From Microbacterium caowuchunii (lineage in GTDB: Bacteria > Actinomycetota > Actinomycetes > Actinomycetales > Microbacteriaceae): a stretch of 64,000 bases of DNA. The first letter of the stretch is position 1. Each line of letters opens with the position of its first letter. The notes below the pieces were generated by a model. That model did no database searches, was not told the DNA's origin, and saw nothing but the letters and a program-made list of their open reading frames with translations. Location: NCBI RefSeq assembly GCF_008727755.1, contig NZ_CP044231.1, positions 248,001-312,000 on the forward strand, written 5' to 3'. Shown here piece after piece: positions 31,890 through 39,967 of this stretch. Position numbers and translations under genes: made by a program.

Positions 31890-32609
31890 ATGAGTGTGGA
31901 ACCGGGCTGGGACGAGGCGCACCGTGCGGTGTACCGTCCCGTACGCCGTTCCAACGCCCTCGAGGACACGGTCTCGCGCCTCGTGCAGACGATCCGGATC
32001 GGGGTCGTCGCCCCCGGGGAGGCGCTGCCGCCGGAGAGAGGGCTCGCCGAGATGTACGGCGTCAGCCGGGACACCGTCCGTGAGGCCATCCGGGAGCTCT
32101 CCGACACGGGCTTCCTCGTGCGGCGGCGCGGGAGATACGGCGGCACGTTCGTCGCCGACCCGCTGCCCCGTCCCACCGACCCCGCAGAGATCGACCCCGC
32201 GGAGATCGACGACGTCCTCGGGATGCGCCGGGTGCTCGAACCGGGAGCGGCGCGGGCGGCGGCGTTGCGCACGATGACCGCGGAGGAACGGGACTCCCTC
32301 TGGCAGCGGTACACGGCGACGAGTTCCGCATCGCTGCAGGACTACCGCCGGCTGGACTCGTTGCTCCACCTCGCCATCGCCGAGGCCGCCGGAATCCCCT
32401 CGATCGTGCCGCTGATCGCCGACAGCCGGGCCCGGGTCAACGCCTGGCTCGATGCATTCCCGCTGCTTCCCCGCACGATCGAGCATTCCGAGGAGCAGCA
32501 CGAGCGGATCATCACCGCGATCCTGGCGGGACGTCCGGATGCCGCCGACGCCGCCATGCGCGACCATCTCGCCGCGTCGGAGGCGCTGATGCGCGGGTTC
32601 CTCTCCTGA
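31890..32609 (+). CDS. FadR/GntR-family transcriptional regulator
   Basis: A 239-residue regulator. The N-terminal winged helix reads LPPERGLAEMYGVSRDTVREAIRE and continues LVRRRGRYGGTFV. The C-terminal all-helical FCD ligand domain has RRLDSLLHLAIAEAAG and EHSEEQHERIITAILAGRPDAADAAMRDHL with metal-type histidines. It ends the amine cluster in the same direction and probably controls it in response to an amine or a gamma-glutamyl intermediate. Its promoter region is occupied by inverted-repeat copies 2 and 3. Confidence 0.93.
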   Translation: MSVEPGWDEAHRAVYRPVRRSNALEDTVSRLVQTIRIGVVAPGEALPPERGLAEMYGVSRDTVREAIRELSDTGFLVRRRGRYGGTFVADPLPRPTDPAEIDPAEIDDVLGMRRVLEPGAARAAALRTMTAEERDSLWQRYTATSSASLQDYRRLDSLLHLAIAEAAGIPSIVPLIADSRARVNAWLDAFPLLPRTIEHSEEQHERIITAILAGRPDAADAAMRDHLAASEALMRGFLS

Positions 32610-32647
32610 GCACGGGCGCACAGCAAGGGCGATCGCCCGACCGGCGA

Positions 32648-32653
32648 TACGCT
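32648..32653 (+). promoter_or_regulatory. -10 box TACGCT, leaderless promoter
   Basis: TACGCT, six bases (GGGACG), then ATG at 32660. Confidence 0.55.
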
Positions 32654-32659
32654 GGGACG

Positions 32660-33070
32660 ATGGCCGGTAAGAAGGGGAAGAAGCGCGCAGCGCCCGATGT
32701 CGACTTCACCAACACGGCGCTGATCGACGCCCTGCAGACGCAGGACATGGCCGCGATCGCGTTCGCCCTCCGGCACGGCCCGACCGTGGTGCCACTCATG
32801 CGTCCCGGGACGCGTGACAACCCGCTGGATCAGGGCGAGGTGTGGACCTATCGCGATCCGGAGACCGGGCAGGTGGCCCTGCTGCTGTTCAGCGACGCGA
32901 CGCACAAGCCGGAGAGCCTCCCGCCAGCCGTGGGGCTGCAGTCCCCGGAATGGCTGAAGACCTTCCTCACCGCGCACAGCGACGAGATCACGACGGTCTT
33001 CCTCGACATCGCCGGACCCCACCCCCTGCAGGCGACGCCCGCCGACATCCTGGCCGCCCTCGAAGTCTGA
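32660..33070 (+). CDS. SseB-like small protein
   Basis: A 136-residue soluble protein with a lysine-rich start (MAGKKGKKRAA). The central part VALLLFSDATHKPESLPPAVG and the end IAGPHPLQATPADILAALE recall the SseB N-terminal domain found near ESX and housekeeping loci. The similarity is a pattern impression, not proof. No membrane segment. Leaderless promoter supports the start. Convergent with radA. Confidence 0.65.
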   Translation: MAGKKGKKRAAPDVDFTNTALIDALQTQDMAAIAFALRHGPTVVPLMRPGTRDNPLDQGEVWTYRDPETGQVALLLFSDATHKPESLPPAVGLQSPEWLKTFLTAHSDEITTVFLDIAGPHPLQATPADILAALEV

Positions 33071-33118
33071 GCCCGACGGTAAACCCCGCACGCCCGAACC
33101 CGCCCGGGGACCAGCCCT

Positions 33119-34654
33119 CTAGAAGCCCGGGTGTTCGGAGATGCCGTCGTCGGCCGCCATTCCCGACCCGGCGGCGATCCGATCCGGAACGCGAGCCGCG
33201 GGACGGGATGGCCCGGCCGACTGTTCGCGCCGCGCCGGAGACGACGCGCGGTTGGCCGGCTGCTCGCGCCGCCCGCGGGATGCGCCGCGTTCGACCGGGG
33301 CGTCCTCGCCCGGTCCGCCGGAGTCGGGAAGCAGTCGCAGCCGCTCGAGCGCGGAGGTGAGGTCCTGCACGCCGGCGTCGATGAGGCCGGTGTAGCCGAG
33401 GCGTCCGGCTTCGGTGCGCCGCTGCGCGAGCTGCGCGACCGGGCGGATCTCGCCGGTGAGGCTCAACTCGCCGAAGGCAGCCACCTGGTGCGGGATGGCG
33501 CGATCCGTGGCGGCGCTGGAGATGGCCAGCGCGATGGCCAGGTCCGCGCCCGGCTCGGTCAGTTTCACACCGCCGACCGTCGACACGTACACGTCCCGCT
33601 CGCTCAGCTTCAGCCGCGCCCGACGCTCCAGCACGGCGAGGATCATCGCGACACGGGAGGACTCGACACCGTTCACGACCCGGCGGGGGTTCGGGGCGGA
33701 TGTCGGGATGACGAGCGCCTGGATCTCGACCGGGAGGGCACGGCGTCCCTCGAGCGCGACCGTGACGCACGTGCCGCTTACCGGTGCGCCCTTGCCGAGG
33801 AAGAGTCCGGAAGGGTCGGGCACCTCGCTGATGCCGTCGCCGGTCATCTCGAAACAGCCGACCTCGTCGGTGGGCCCGAACCGGTTCTTCAGCGCCCGGA
33901 CGAACCGGAGTGAGGTCTGCCGGTCGCCCTCGAAATGGCAGACGACGTCGACGAGGTGCTCGAGCAGTCGCGGTCCGGCGATGGAGCCGTCCTTCGTGAC
34001 GTGCCCGACGATCAGGACGGGCAGTCCCCGTTCCTTGGCGATCCGGATGAGGGTGGCGGCGACCTCACGGACCTGACTCGGATGCCCCGCCAGACCCTCG
34101 CTGAGCGAGGACGAGACCGTCTGCACCGAGTCGACGATGAGCAGGGACGGCTTGACCTCGTCGACGTGCCCGATGAGTGTCGCGAGGTCGGTCTCGCTGG
34201 CGAGGTAGAGCTCGTCGTGCAGGGCGCCGGTGCGTTCGGCGCGCAACCGCACCTGTGCAGTGGACTCCTCGGCGCTGACGTAGAGCACGCGGTTGCCGTC
34301 CCGCGCGGCCTGAGCCGCGACCTCGAGCAGCAGCGTGGACTTGCCGACGCCGGGCTCGCCGGAGAGCAGGATGGCGGCGCCGGGCACGATGCCCCCGCCC
34401 AGCACGCGGTCGAACTCCGCGACGCCGCTCGGACGGCGCGGGGATTCGGCCGTCGTGAACTCGGTGATGGGCCGTGCGGCCCGCGCCGCCGACGGCGCCA
34501 CGGGGGAGAAGTTCCGGAGAACGCCGGTCTGCGCGGCGGCTTCGACGACGGTGCCCCACTGCTGGCACTCGCCGCAGCGACCCGCCCACTTGGAGGTCGT
34601 CCATCCGCACTCGGTGCAGCGGTACGGGGCGGGTGCCGGTCGACGAGAGGCCAT
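33119..34654 (-). CDS. radA: DNA repair protein RadA
   Basis: A 511-residue DnaB-like ATPase promoting branch migration in recombinational repair. The N-terminal zinc finger is CTECG...GRCGECQQWG (four Cys). Walker A is GEPGVGKST, and the RadA-specific KNRFGPTDEVG motif is present. The C-terminal Lon-like domain includes SSRVAMILAVLERRARL, DVYVSTVGGVKL and EPGADLAIALAIS. A basic, low-complexity extension of about 70 residues after LERLRLLPDSG is longer than in most homologues. Start 34654 follows TAGCCT by six bases. Confidence 0.96.
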   Translation of the reverse strand: MASRRPAPAPYRCTECGWTTSKWAGRCGECQQWGTVVEAAAQTGVLRNFSPVAPSAARAARPITEFTTAESPRRPSGVAEFDRVLGGGIVPGAAILLSGEPGVGKSTLLLEVAAQAARDGNRVLYVSAEESTAQVRLRAERTGALHDELYLASETDLATLIGHVDEVKPSLLIVDSVQTVSSSLSEGLAGHPSQVREVAATLIRIAKERGLPVLIVGHVTKDGSIAGPRLLEHLVDVVCHFEGDRQTSLRFVRALKNRFGPTDEVGCFEMTGDGISEVPDPSGLFLGKGAPVSGTCVTVALEGRRALPVEIQALVIPTSAPNPRRVVNGVESSRVAMILAVLERRARLKLSERDVYVSTVGGVKLTEPGADLAIALAISSAATDRAIPHQVAAFGELSLTGEIRPVAQLAQRRTEAGRLGYTGLIDAGVQDLTSALERLRLLPDSGGPGEDAPVERGASRGRREQPANRASSPARREQSAGPSRPAARVPDRIAAGSGMAADDGISEHPGF

Positions 34655-34660
34655 GTCCCC

Positions 34661-34666
34661 AGGCTA
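34661..34666 (-). promoter_or_regulatory. -10 box TAGCCT, leaderless radA promoter
   Basis: On the minus strand TAGCCT is followed by six bases (GGGGAC) and the radA ATG. Confidence 0.55.
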
Positions 34667-34684
34667 CGCGGGGGTGCGGACATC

Positions 34685-34805
34685 CCCCGATGCCGCGGCG
34701 ACCATGGAGGCGGCCCGGATGCCGCCGCGACCGGCGACCCCCGTCACCCGAGGCGACCGGCGACCGGCGACCCCGTCACCCGATGCCGCGGCGACCCGCG
34801 GAGCC
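34685..34805. repeat. Imperfect GC-rich repeats upstream of radA
   Basis: Variants of GATGCCGCGGCGACC and GGCGACCGGCGACCCCGTCACCCGA recur two or three times each. No coding sense or clear hairpin is evident. Confidence 0.5.
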
Positions 34806-34908
34806 GCACAGCCCGGCGAGGCGTCACCACCGCGGTGCGGACACCGGGAGAGGCCCGGCCGGGGCTGACCGCGTAGGGGGCGCGCTGTCATCCCCGGCCG
34901 GGGGTCGG

Positions 34909-36024
34909 TCAGACCGTCTGCAGCACCCAGCCGCCGACGACCTCCTGGCTGAACGGCACGGAGTAGGCCATCAGCGCGCCCGCCTGAGCGTCGCGGAAGA
35001 TGCGCTGGATGGGCGAAGCGAGGAGGTACCCGCCGCCGCCGCCGACGCGCACCGCGAGCGCGGCGGCGCGCTTGGCCACCTCGTTCGCGAGCATCTTCGT
35101 CTCGGTCGCGGCGAGCATGGCCTCGGGGGAGCGCTGATCGGCGAGCCAGGTGGTGCGCTCGGCCATCAGGCGGGTCGCCTCGACCTCGGCCCACATCATG
35201 CCGGTCTCCTGGCGGACCCACTGCACGTCGGCCAGGGTCGTGCCGCCCTTGCTCTTGTTGGCGGTGTCGCGCAGGGCGTCGAGCGCGGCCTGTGCGATAC
35301 CGACCGACAGGAACGCGAAGCCCACCGTGATGAGGTTGGCGTAGTCGGGTGCCGGCGGAGCGCACAGGCGCGCGCGACGCAGCGGCGTCTTCTCGAACAC
35401 CATGCTGCGGCTGCGGGTCGCGCGCATCCCCATGGTCTCGTCGATAGGCGGGAACGTCACGGTGTCGTCGAGGGTGACCCCGAAGAACGCCGGACCCCCG
35501 TCGACGCGGGCGTTCAGGAACAGGTGGGTGGCCGCCTCCGAACCAGACACGAAGAGCTTGCGTCCGGTGAGGGTCCAGTCCTCGCCCGCCGGGTCGGCGT
35601 CCTGCTGTGACGCGAGGAAGTGGTTGCCGCCGGCCGGCTCCGACAGGGCGTTCGCGAAGCGGCGTCCCGCACGCAGCTCGGCGGCGAAGAAGGCCGCCTC
35701 CTCCGGTGCGGAGAGCGTCACCAGAGCGTGCGCTGCGCCGATGTGCATGAGCCAGACGGTCGCGACGGCGGGGTGGGATGCCGCCAGCGTGCGGACGATC
35801 GTGCCGAGCGTGGCGTAGGAGAGGCCCTCCCCGCCGTGCTCGACGGGGAGGAACGCGGCGTCGAGGCCGGAGGCGTGCAGCGTCTGCAGGTGGTCGATCG
35901 GCAGCCGCGCGGCGGCGTCGTCCGCGGCGACGGTGGCGGCGAAGCCGGGTGCGAGTTCCGCCACGGTGTCGACCCAGCGCTGTTCGGCGGCGGGGACGGA
36001 GACGGGGGAGGGACGGGTGAGCAT
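34909..36024 (-). CDS. Acyl-CoA dehydrogenase-like flavoprotein
   Basis: A 371-residue member of the acyl-CoA dehydrogenase fold. Helical N-terminal half (LPIDHLQTLHASGLDAAFLP, GEGLSYATLGTIVRTLAASHPAVA), beta middle domain (FANALSEPAGGNHF, LTGRKLFVSGSEAA), then a C-terminal four-helix bundle with FLSVGIAQAALDALRD and GGGGGYLLASPIQRIFRDAQAG. The pattern is closer to flavin-dependent monooxygenase/desulfurisation-type members than to fatty-acid enzymes. It follows the BMP permease gene by 52 bases on the same strand and may be the last gene of the purine operon; its substrate is unknown. Confidence 0.85.
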   Translation of the reverse strand: MLTRPSPVSVPAAEQRWVDTVAELAPGFAATVAADDAAARLPIDHLQTLHASGLDAAFLPVEHGGEGLSYATLGTIVRTLAASHPAVATVWLMHIGAAHALVTLSAPEEAAFFAAELRAGRRFANALSEPAGGNHFLASQQDADPAGEDWTLTGRKLFVSGSEAATHLFLNARVDGGPAFFGVTLDDTVTFPPIDETMGMRATRSRSMVFEKTPLRRARLCAPPAPDYANLITVGFAFLSVGIAQAALDALRDTANKSKGGTTLADVQWVRQETGMMWAEVEATRLMAERTTWLADQRSPEAMLAATETKMLANEVAKRAAALAVRVGGGGGYLLASPIQRIFRDAQAGALMAYSVPFSQEVVGGWVLQTV

Positions 36025-36075
36025 GCGGATGCTCCTTTCGGGTCGGACTGTTCGGGTCAGTCGGTCGGGTGGGGA

Positions 36076-36990
36076 TCAGGCCAGGCGCAGTCGTGACGCA
36101 TGGCGTCGGATCTGCGCGCGGGAGGTGAGCACGAGCACGAGCAGCGTGACCAGGTACGGGAGCGTCGTGTAGAGCTCGCTGGGGAGCTCGATGCTCGTCG
36201 ATTGTGACAGCAGCGAGAAGCTCTGCAGGAATCCGAAGAGGAGGCCGCCGAGCGCGATCCCGGCCGGCGTCATCCGGCCCATGATGACGATCGCGAGCAC
36301 GATGTAGCCGCGTCCGGCCGTCATCCCGGGGGTGAACGAGCCGATCGAGCCGAGGGCGATGAACCCTCCGGCGAGGCCCGCGAGCGCGCCGCCGATGAGC
36401 AGCGCGTTCGCGCCGACGCGACGCGGTCGCACCCCGCGGAGGGCGGCGGATGCGGGGTCCGCGCCGGCCGCACGGATCTGCAGGCCGAACCGGGTGAACC
36501 GCATGACGGCCCACGCCGCCACGAGGATGACCAGCGTTCCGTAGACGAGCGCGCTCTGCCCGAAGATCATCGGGCCGATCAGCGGGATGTCGGTCAGCGG
36601 GCCCATGTCCAGGCGGGGGAACGTCGGGACGCTGACGTTCGTCGTCCCCGCGGGGATCCACAACTGGTACAGGTACGTCGACAGCCCGAGACCGAGCATC
36701 GTGATCGCGAGGCCCACGACGATCTCGTTCGCCTTCAGGGCGTAGACCAGCACGTTCATGAGGAGGGCCAGCAGTATCCCGGTGACCGCCGCGGCGAGGA
36801 GACCCCCGACGGGACCGACGAGGTGCGCGGCGAAGACGCCCGAGAACGCGCCGAGGATCATCATGCCCTCGATACCGAGGTTCAGCCGGCCCGCGCGCTC
36901 CACGAAGCCCTCACCGACACCGGCGAGGATCAGCGGGGCGGCCAGCGCCACCGCTCCGGCGAGGATGGAGGCCCACAGGGCGAGGCTCAT
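36076..36990 (-). CDS. BMP-type nucleoside ABC transporter permease (second)
   Basis: A 304-residue membrane protein with about eight helices. ERAGRLNLGIEGMMILGAFSGVF is the family signature near residue 33, and AAGADPASAALRGV is the coupling-loop region. It resembles YufQ/NupQ-type permeases of guanosine or general nucleoside importers. It overlaps the other permease gene by four bases and works with it as a heterodimeric channel fed by the BMP lipoprotein. Confidence 0.92.
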   Translation of the reverse strand: MSLALWASILAGAVALAAPLILAGVGEGFVERAGRLNLGIEGMMILGAFSGVFAAHLVGPVGGLLAAAVTGILLALLMNVLVYALKANEIVVGLAITMLGLGLSTYLYQLWIPAGTTNVSVPTFPRLDMGPLTDIPLIGPMIFGQSALVYGTLVILVAAWAVMRFTRFGLQIRAAGADPASAALRGVRPRRVGANALLIGGALAGLAGGFIALGSIGSFTPGMTAGRGYIVLAIVIMGRMTPAGIALGGLLFGFLQSFSLLSQSTSIELPSELYTTLPYLVTLLVLVLTSRAQIRRHASRLRLA

Positions 36991-38159
36991 CGGGCGACCT
37001 CCCGGTCGGCGGTCTCGGATGCGGCGAGCCCGGCGGACTCCGCGTCCTGGCCGGCGGCGACGATCTCATCGGGGGCGAAGGCGCCGTCGTCGGGTGCGGG
37101 GGACGCCACCGGGTGCGCCGGAGGCACGACGCCGGGGCGCCGTGCGGCGATGACGGCGACCCCGAGCAGGAGGACCCCTTTGATGACGTCGGCGATGGAG
37201 GAGGGGATGCTGCCGGTCGCCGACTGCATGCCGATCGCCCCGACGGTGAGCGCGGAGAAGAAGACCGCTGCCAGGACGATACCGACCGGCAGGAGTCCGC
37301 CGAGCAGGGCCACGGCGAGGCCGGAGAAGCCGACCCCGCCGGAGACCGAACCCATGAGGCGGTCGTTGACCCCGGCGACCTGCATCCAGCCGACCACGCC
37401 GGCGCCGATGCCGGAGATCAGCATGGTGCTGTACAGCGTGCGGGACCGCGTGGCGCCGAGGCGCAGCGCCAGCGCGGGGCGCTCCGCGAAGACGGCGACG
37501 CGCGTGGCGCCGGCGGTGCGCCGCCACCATTCGAAGAGCACGACGGCCACGATCACCAGCAGCACGCCGACGTGCGCGCGGGTGCCGGGGATGACATCCG
37601 GCAACGCGGAGGCATCAGGGAGGCGTTCGCTCTGCGGCGTCGCCGTGTTCTCGGCACTGGCGAGCCAGGTGCGCAGCGAGAACCCCAGGATCCCGGTCGC
37701 GACGTAGTTCAGCAGCAGGGTCGACAGGATCACGTTCACCCGCCAGCGCACGGCGAGCCAGGCCGGCACGAGGGCGAACGCGGCGCCGCCGATCGCCCCG
37801 GCGATGATCCCCGCCGGGAGGTAGAGGACGGCGGGTGCCGCATCCCCGGTGACCGTGCGGATGCCGAGGATCGTCGCGGTGGCGGCGATCGCGCCGATCG
37901 TGACCTGGCCCTCCGCGCCGACCGAGAACACCCCTGCGCGCAGCGCCGGGATGAGCGTGAGAGCGACGATCGCGATGGGCACGGTGCCGATCAGCAGCTC
38001 CCCGACCCGGTAGGGGGAGCTCGAGACGCCCTCCACGAGTCCGCGCAGCCCGACCAGCGGGTCGGCCCCCGCGAAGAGGATGAGCGCCGTGGCGACGACG
38101 AGGACGACGAGGACGACGACCGCCGTCACCGCCCCGCTGCGCGCACGCGCTGTGTTCAC
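36987..38159 (-). CDS. BMP-type nucleoside ABC transporter permease (first)
   Basis: A 390-residue permease with about ten helices, of the YufP/NupP type: LRAGVFSVGAEGQVTIGAIAATA near residue 75 matches the permease signature, and a long basic C-terminal tail follows the last helix (about 60 residues, rich in Ala/Pro/Glu). Overlaps the adenine deaminase gene upstream and the second permease downstream by four bases each, so all are translated from one message. Confidence 0.92.
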   Translation of the reverse strand: MNTARARSGAVTAVVVLVVLVVATALILFAGADPLVGLRGLVEGVSSSPYRVGELLIGTVPIAIVALTLIPALRAGVFSVGAEGQVTIGAIAATATILGIRTVTGDAAPAVLYLPAGIIAGAIGGAAFALVPAWLAVRWRVNVILSTLLLNYVATGILGFSLRTWLASAENTATPQSERLPDASALPDVIPGTRAHVGVLLVIVAVVLFEWWRRTAGATRVAVFAERPALALRLGATRSRTLYSTMLISGIGAGVVGWMQVAGVNDRLMGSVSGGVGFSGLAVALLGGLLPVGIVLAAVFFSALTVGAIGMQSATGSIPSSIADVIKGVLLLGVAVIAARRPGVVPPAHPVASPAPDDGAFAPDEIVAAGQDAESAGLAASETADREVAR

Positions 38160-39967
38160 CGCGGCTCCTCGTCGTGGACGTGACCGCAGTTGTCCACCGG
38201 GCCCGGCAGGAGCACGTCCACGAACTGCTGCGACACGGCGTCGATGAGTCCGCGTTCGGTGAGTCCCAGGTCGGGCACGACGTACAGGCCGACGAACGAC
38301 AGGATGATGTAGGGCGAGGAGATGGGGCAGCCGAGCCCCGCGGTCACCGCGTGCCCGTTCGCGAGGGCCGCCGCGGTCTCCTCGAACGGCGCCGCGCTCA
38401 TCATGCCGCCGACCGGCAGGGGGACCCTCGCGAGCACCTCGCCGTCCGCGACGGTGACGTACCCGCCGCCCATCCGGCCGAGCTCCTCCACGGCCAGGCG
38501 CATCGAATCGTCGTCCACCCCGACCACCGAGATGTTCATGTTCGGGCAGTTCATCGTGATGGCGATCGCTCCTCGGCGGAGCCCGAAGCCGCGCACGAAG
38601 CCGATCCCGGTGAGGGCGTCGCCGTGGTGCCGGTCGACGACCGCGATCTTCAGCACATCCTGTGCGGGGTCCGCCGCGACGGACCCGCCGGCAACCGGCA
38701 GAGTCGCGGTGAAGGCCCGCTTGAAGTAGCCGTTGTACATCGCCATCGCCCGCACCTGGACGGATGCGGCACCCTCCGGCGCGGCGACACGGAAGAGGTC
38801 CTCCGGCAGCACCTCGGGCAGCCGCATCGTGTCGGTCGTCCAGGCGGGGATCTCATCGGTGTTGCGGAACAGCGCGGTCCCGCCCTGGGCGACGATCGCG
38901 CCCGCGACGATCACGGTGGACGGCCGCACCTCGGCGAGATCGGGGATGATCTGCAGGTCGGCCAGGCGGGAGGGGGCGAGCAGCCCCAGCACCTGGTCGA
39001 GCCGGTAATAGGCGGCGGGCTGGGTGGTCGCCATCCGGTACGCCTGCTGGGGGTCGATGCCGAAGCGGATCGCCTGCCGCACGTGGTGGTCGATGTGGCC
39101 CTGCGTGGTGAGGTCCAGGGCGTGCTTGTCGTCGGCGCAGAAGCAGAGGCTGGGCAGCGCCGGCGCGATCGCGTCGAGGTCCGCGAACAGCGGCACCGTG
39201 TTGTCCGTGAGCGACGAGCCCATGACGGTGACCATGGCGCCCAGTCGGGTCCGCTCCAGTGCCTCGTCGATGGTCGCGGCGTTGTGGTCGTCGCTCACAC
39301 CGGCGGCGAGGTAGCCCCAGAGCGACTCCCCGGTCTGCGCGGCCGTGTGGCCGGTGATGCGCCTGCCGGCCGCGAGGGCTTCGCGGAAGCGGGCGGTGGA
39401 GACCTCGCCGTAGTCGAAGGGGTTGCTCTCGCCGAGGGTGAGGGTGACGTCGTCGTGGAGACGCGCCAGCACGGTCTCCTCGGGGATGACGGCGCCGCCG
39501 AGCTCGAGGTCGAACGACCCCGGTGTCGTCGGGGAGACCTGCTGGAAGACATGCAACGGCGTCCTCGTCTGCAGGAGGAAGTCCATGCCGGCGGCTCCCC
39601 AGACGTTGGCCGCACCGTTGGGATCGGTGAGCACGGTCGTCGTGCCGCGTGCCACGGAGAGGCGCGCGAGCTCACCGGGCGTGAGGTTGGTGTACTCGAT
39701 GTGGAGATGCGCGTCGATGAATCCGGGGACGACGTGGCATCCACCGGCGTCGATCTCCTTCGCAGCCTGGGCCACATGCCCCCACGGGGTCAGGGTGGCG
39801 ATGTGACGGCCGGCGATCAGCACGTCCCGTTCGAGCCACTCATGCGTGCCGGGGGACTGCACCAGCCCACCGCGCACGATGAGGTCCGGCGCCTCGTGTC
39901 CCGCGGCGACCGCACGCAATCGCACGAGCTCGGCAGTCGTGGGCAGCAGATCGTTGAGTTCGGTCAT
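38156..39967 (-). CDS. ade: Adenine deaminase
   Basis: A 603-residue amidohydrolase-fold enzyme deaminating adenine to hypoxanthine. The metal motif is GFIDAHLHIEYTNLTPGE; DPNGAANVWG, GHTAAQTGESLWGYLAAGVSDDH and CFCADDKHALDL follow in the usual Ade order. The C-terminal domain has GLGCPISSPYIILSF near the end. Its position between nucleoside permeases and the transporter ATPase supports use of imported purines; the product hypoxanthine would enter Hpt at 7.5 kb. ATG at 39967 overlaps the ATPase gene by four bases. Confidence 0.93.
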   Translation of the reverse strand: MTELNDLLPTTAELVRLRAVAAGHEAPDLIVRGGLVQSPGTHEWLERDVLIAGRHIATLTPWGHVAQAAKEIDAGGCHVVPGFIDAHLHIEYTNLTPGELARLSVARGTTTVLTDPNGAANVWGAAGMDFLLQTRTPLHVFQQVSPTTPGSFDLELGGAVIPEETVLARLHDDVTLTLGESNPFDYGEVSTARFREALAAGRRITGHTAAQTGESLWGYLAAGVSDDHNAATIDEALERTRLGAMVTVMGSSLTDNTVPLFADLDAIAPALPSLCFCADDKHALDLTTQGHIDHHVRQAIRFGIDPQQAYRMATTQPAAYYRLDQVLGLLAPSRLADLQIIPDLAEVRPSTVIVAGAIVAQGGTALFRNTDEIPAWTTDTMRLPEVLPEDLFRVAAPEGAASVQVRAMAMYNGYFKRAFTATLPVAGGSVAADPAQDVLKIAVVDRHHGDALTGIGFVRGFGLRRGAIAITMNCPNMNISVVGVDDDSMRLAVEELGRMGGGYVTVADGEVLARVPLPVGGMMSAAPFEETAAALANGHAVTAGLGCPISSPYIILSFVGLYVVPDLGLTERGLIDAVSQQFVDVLLPGPVDNCGHVHDEEPR

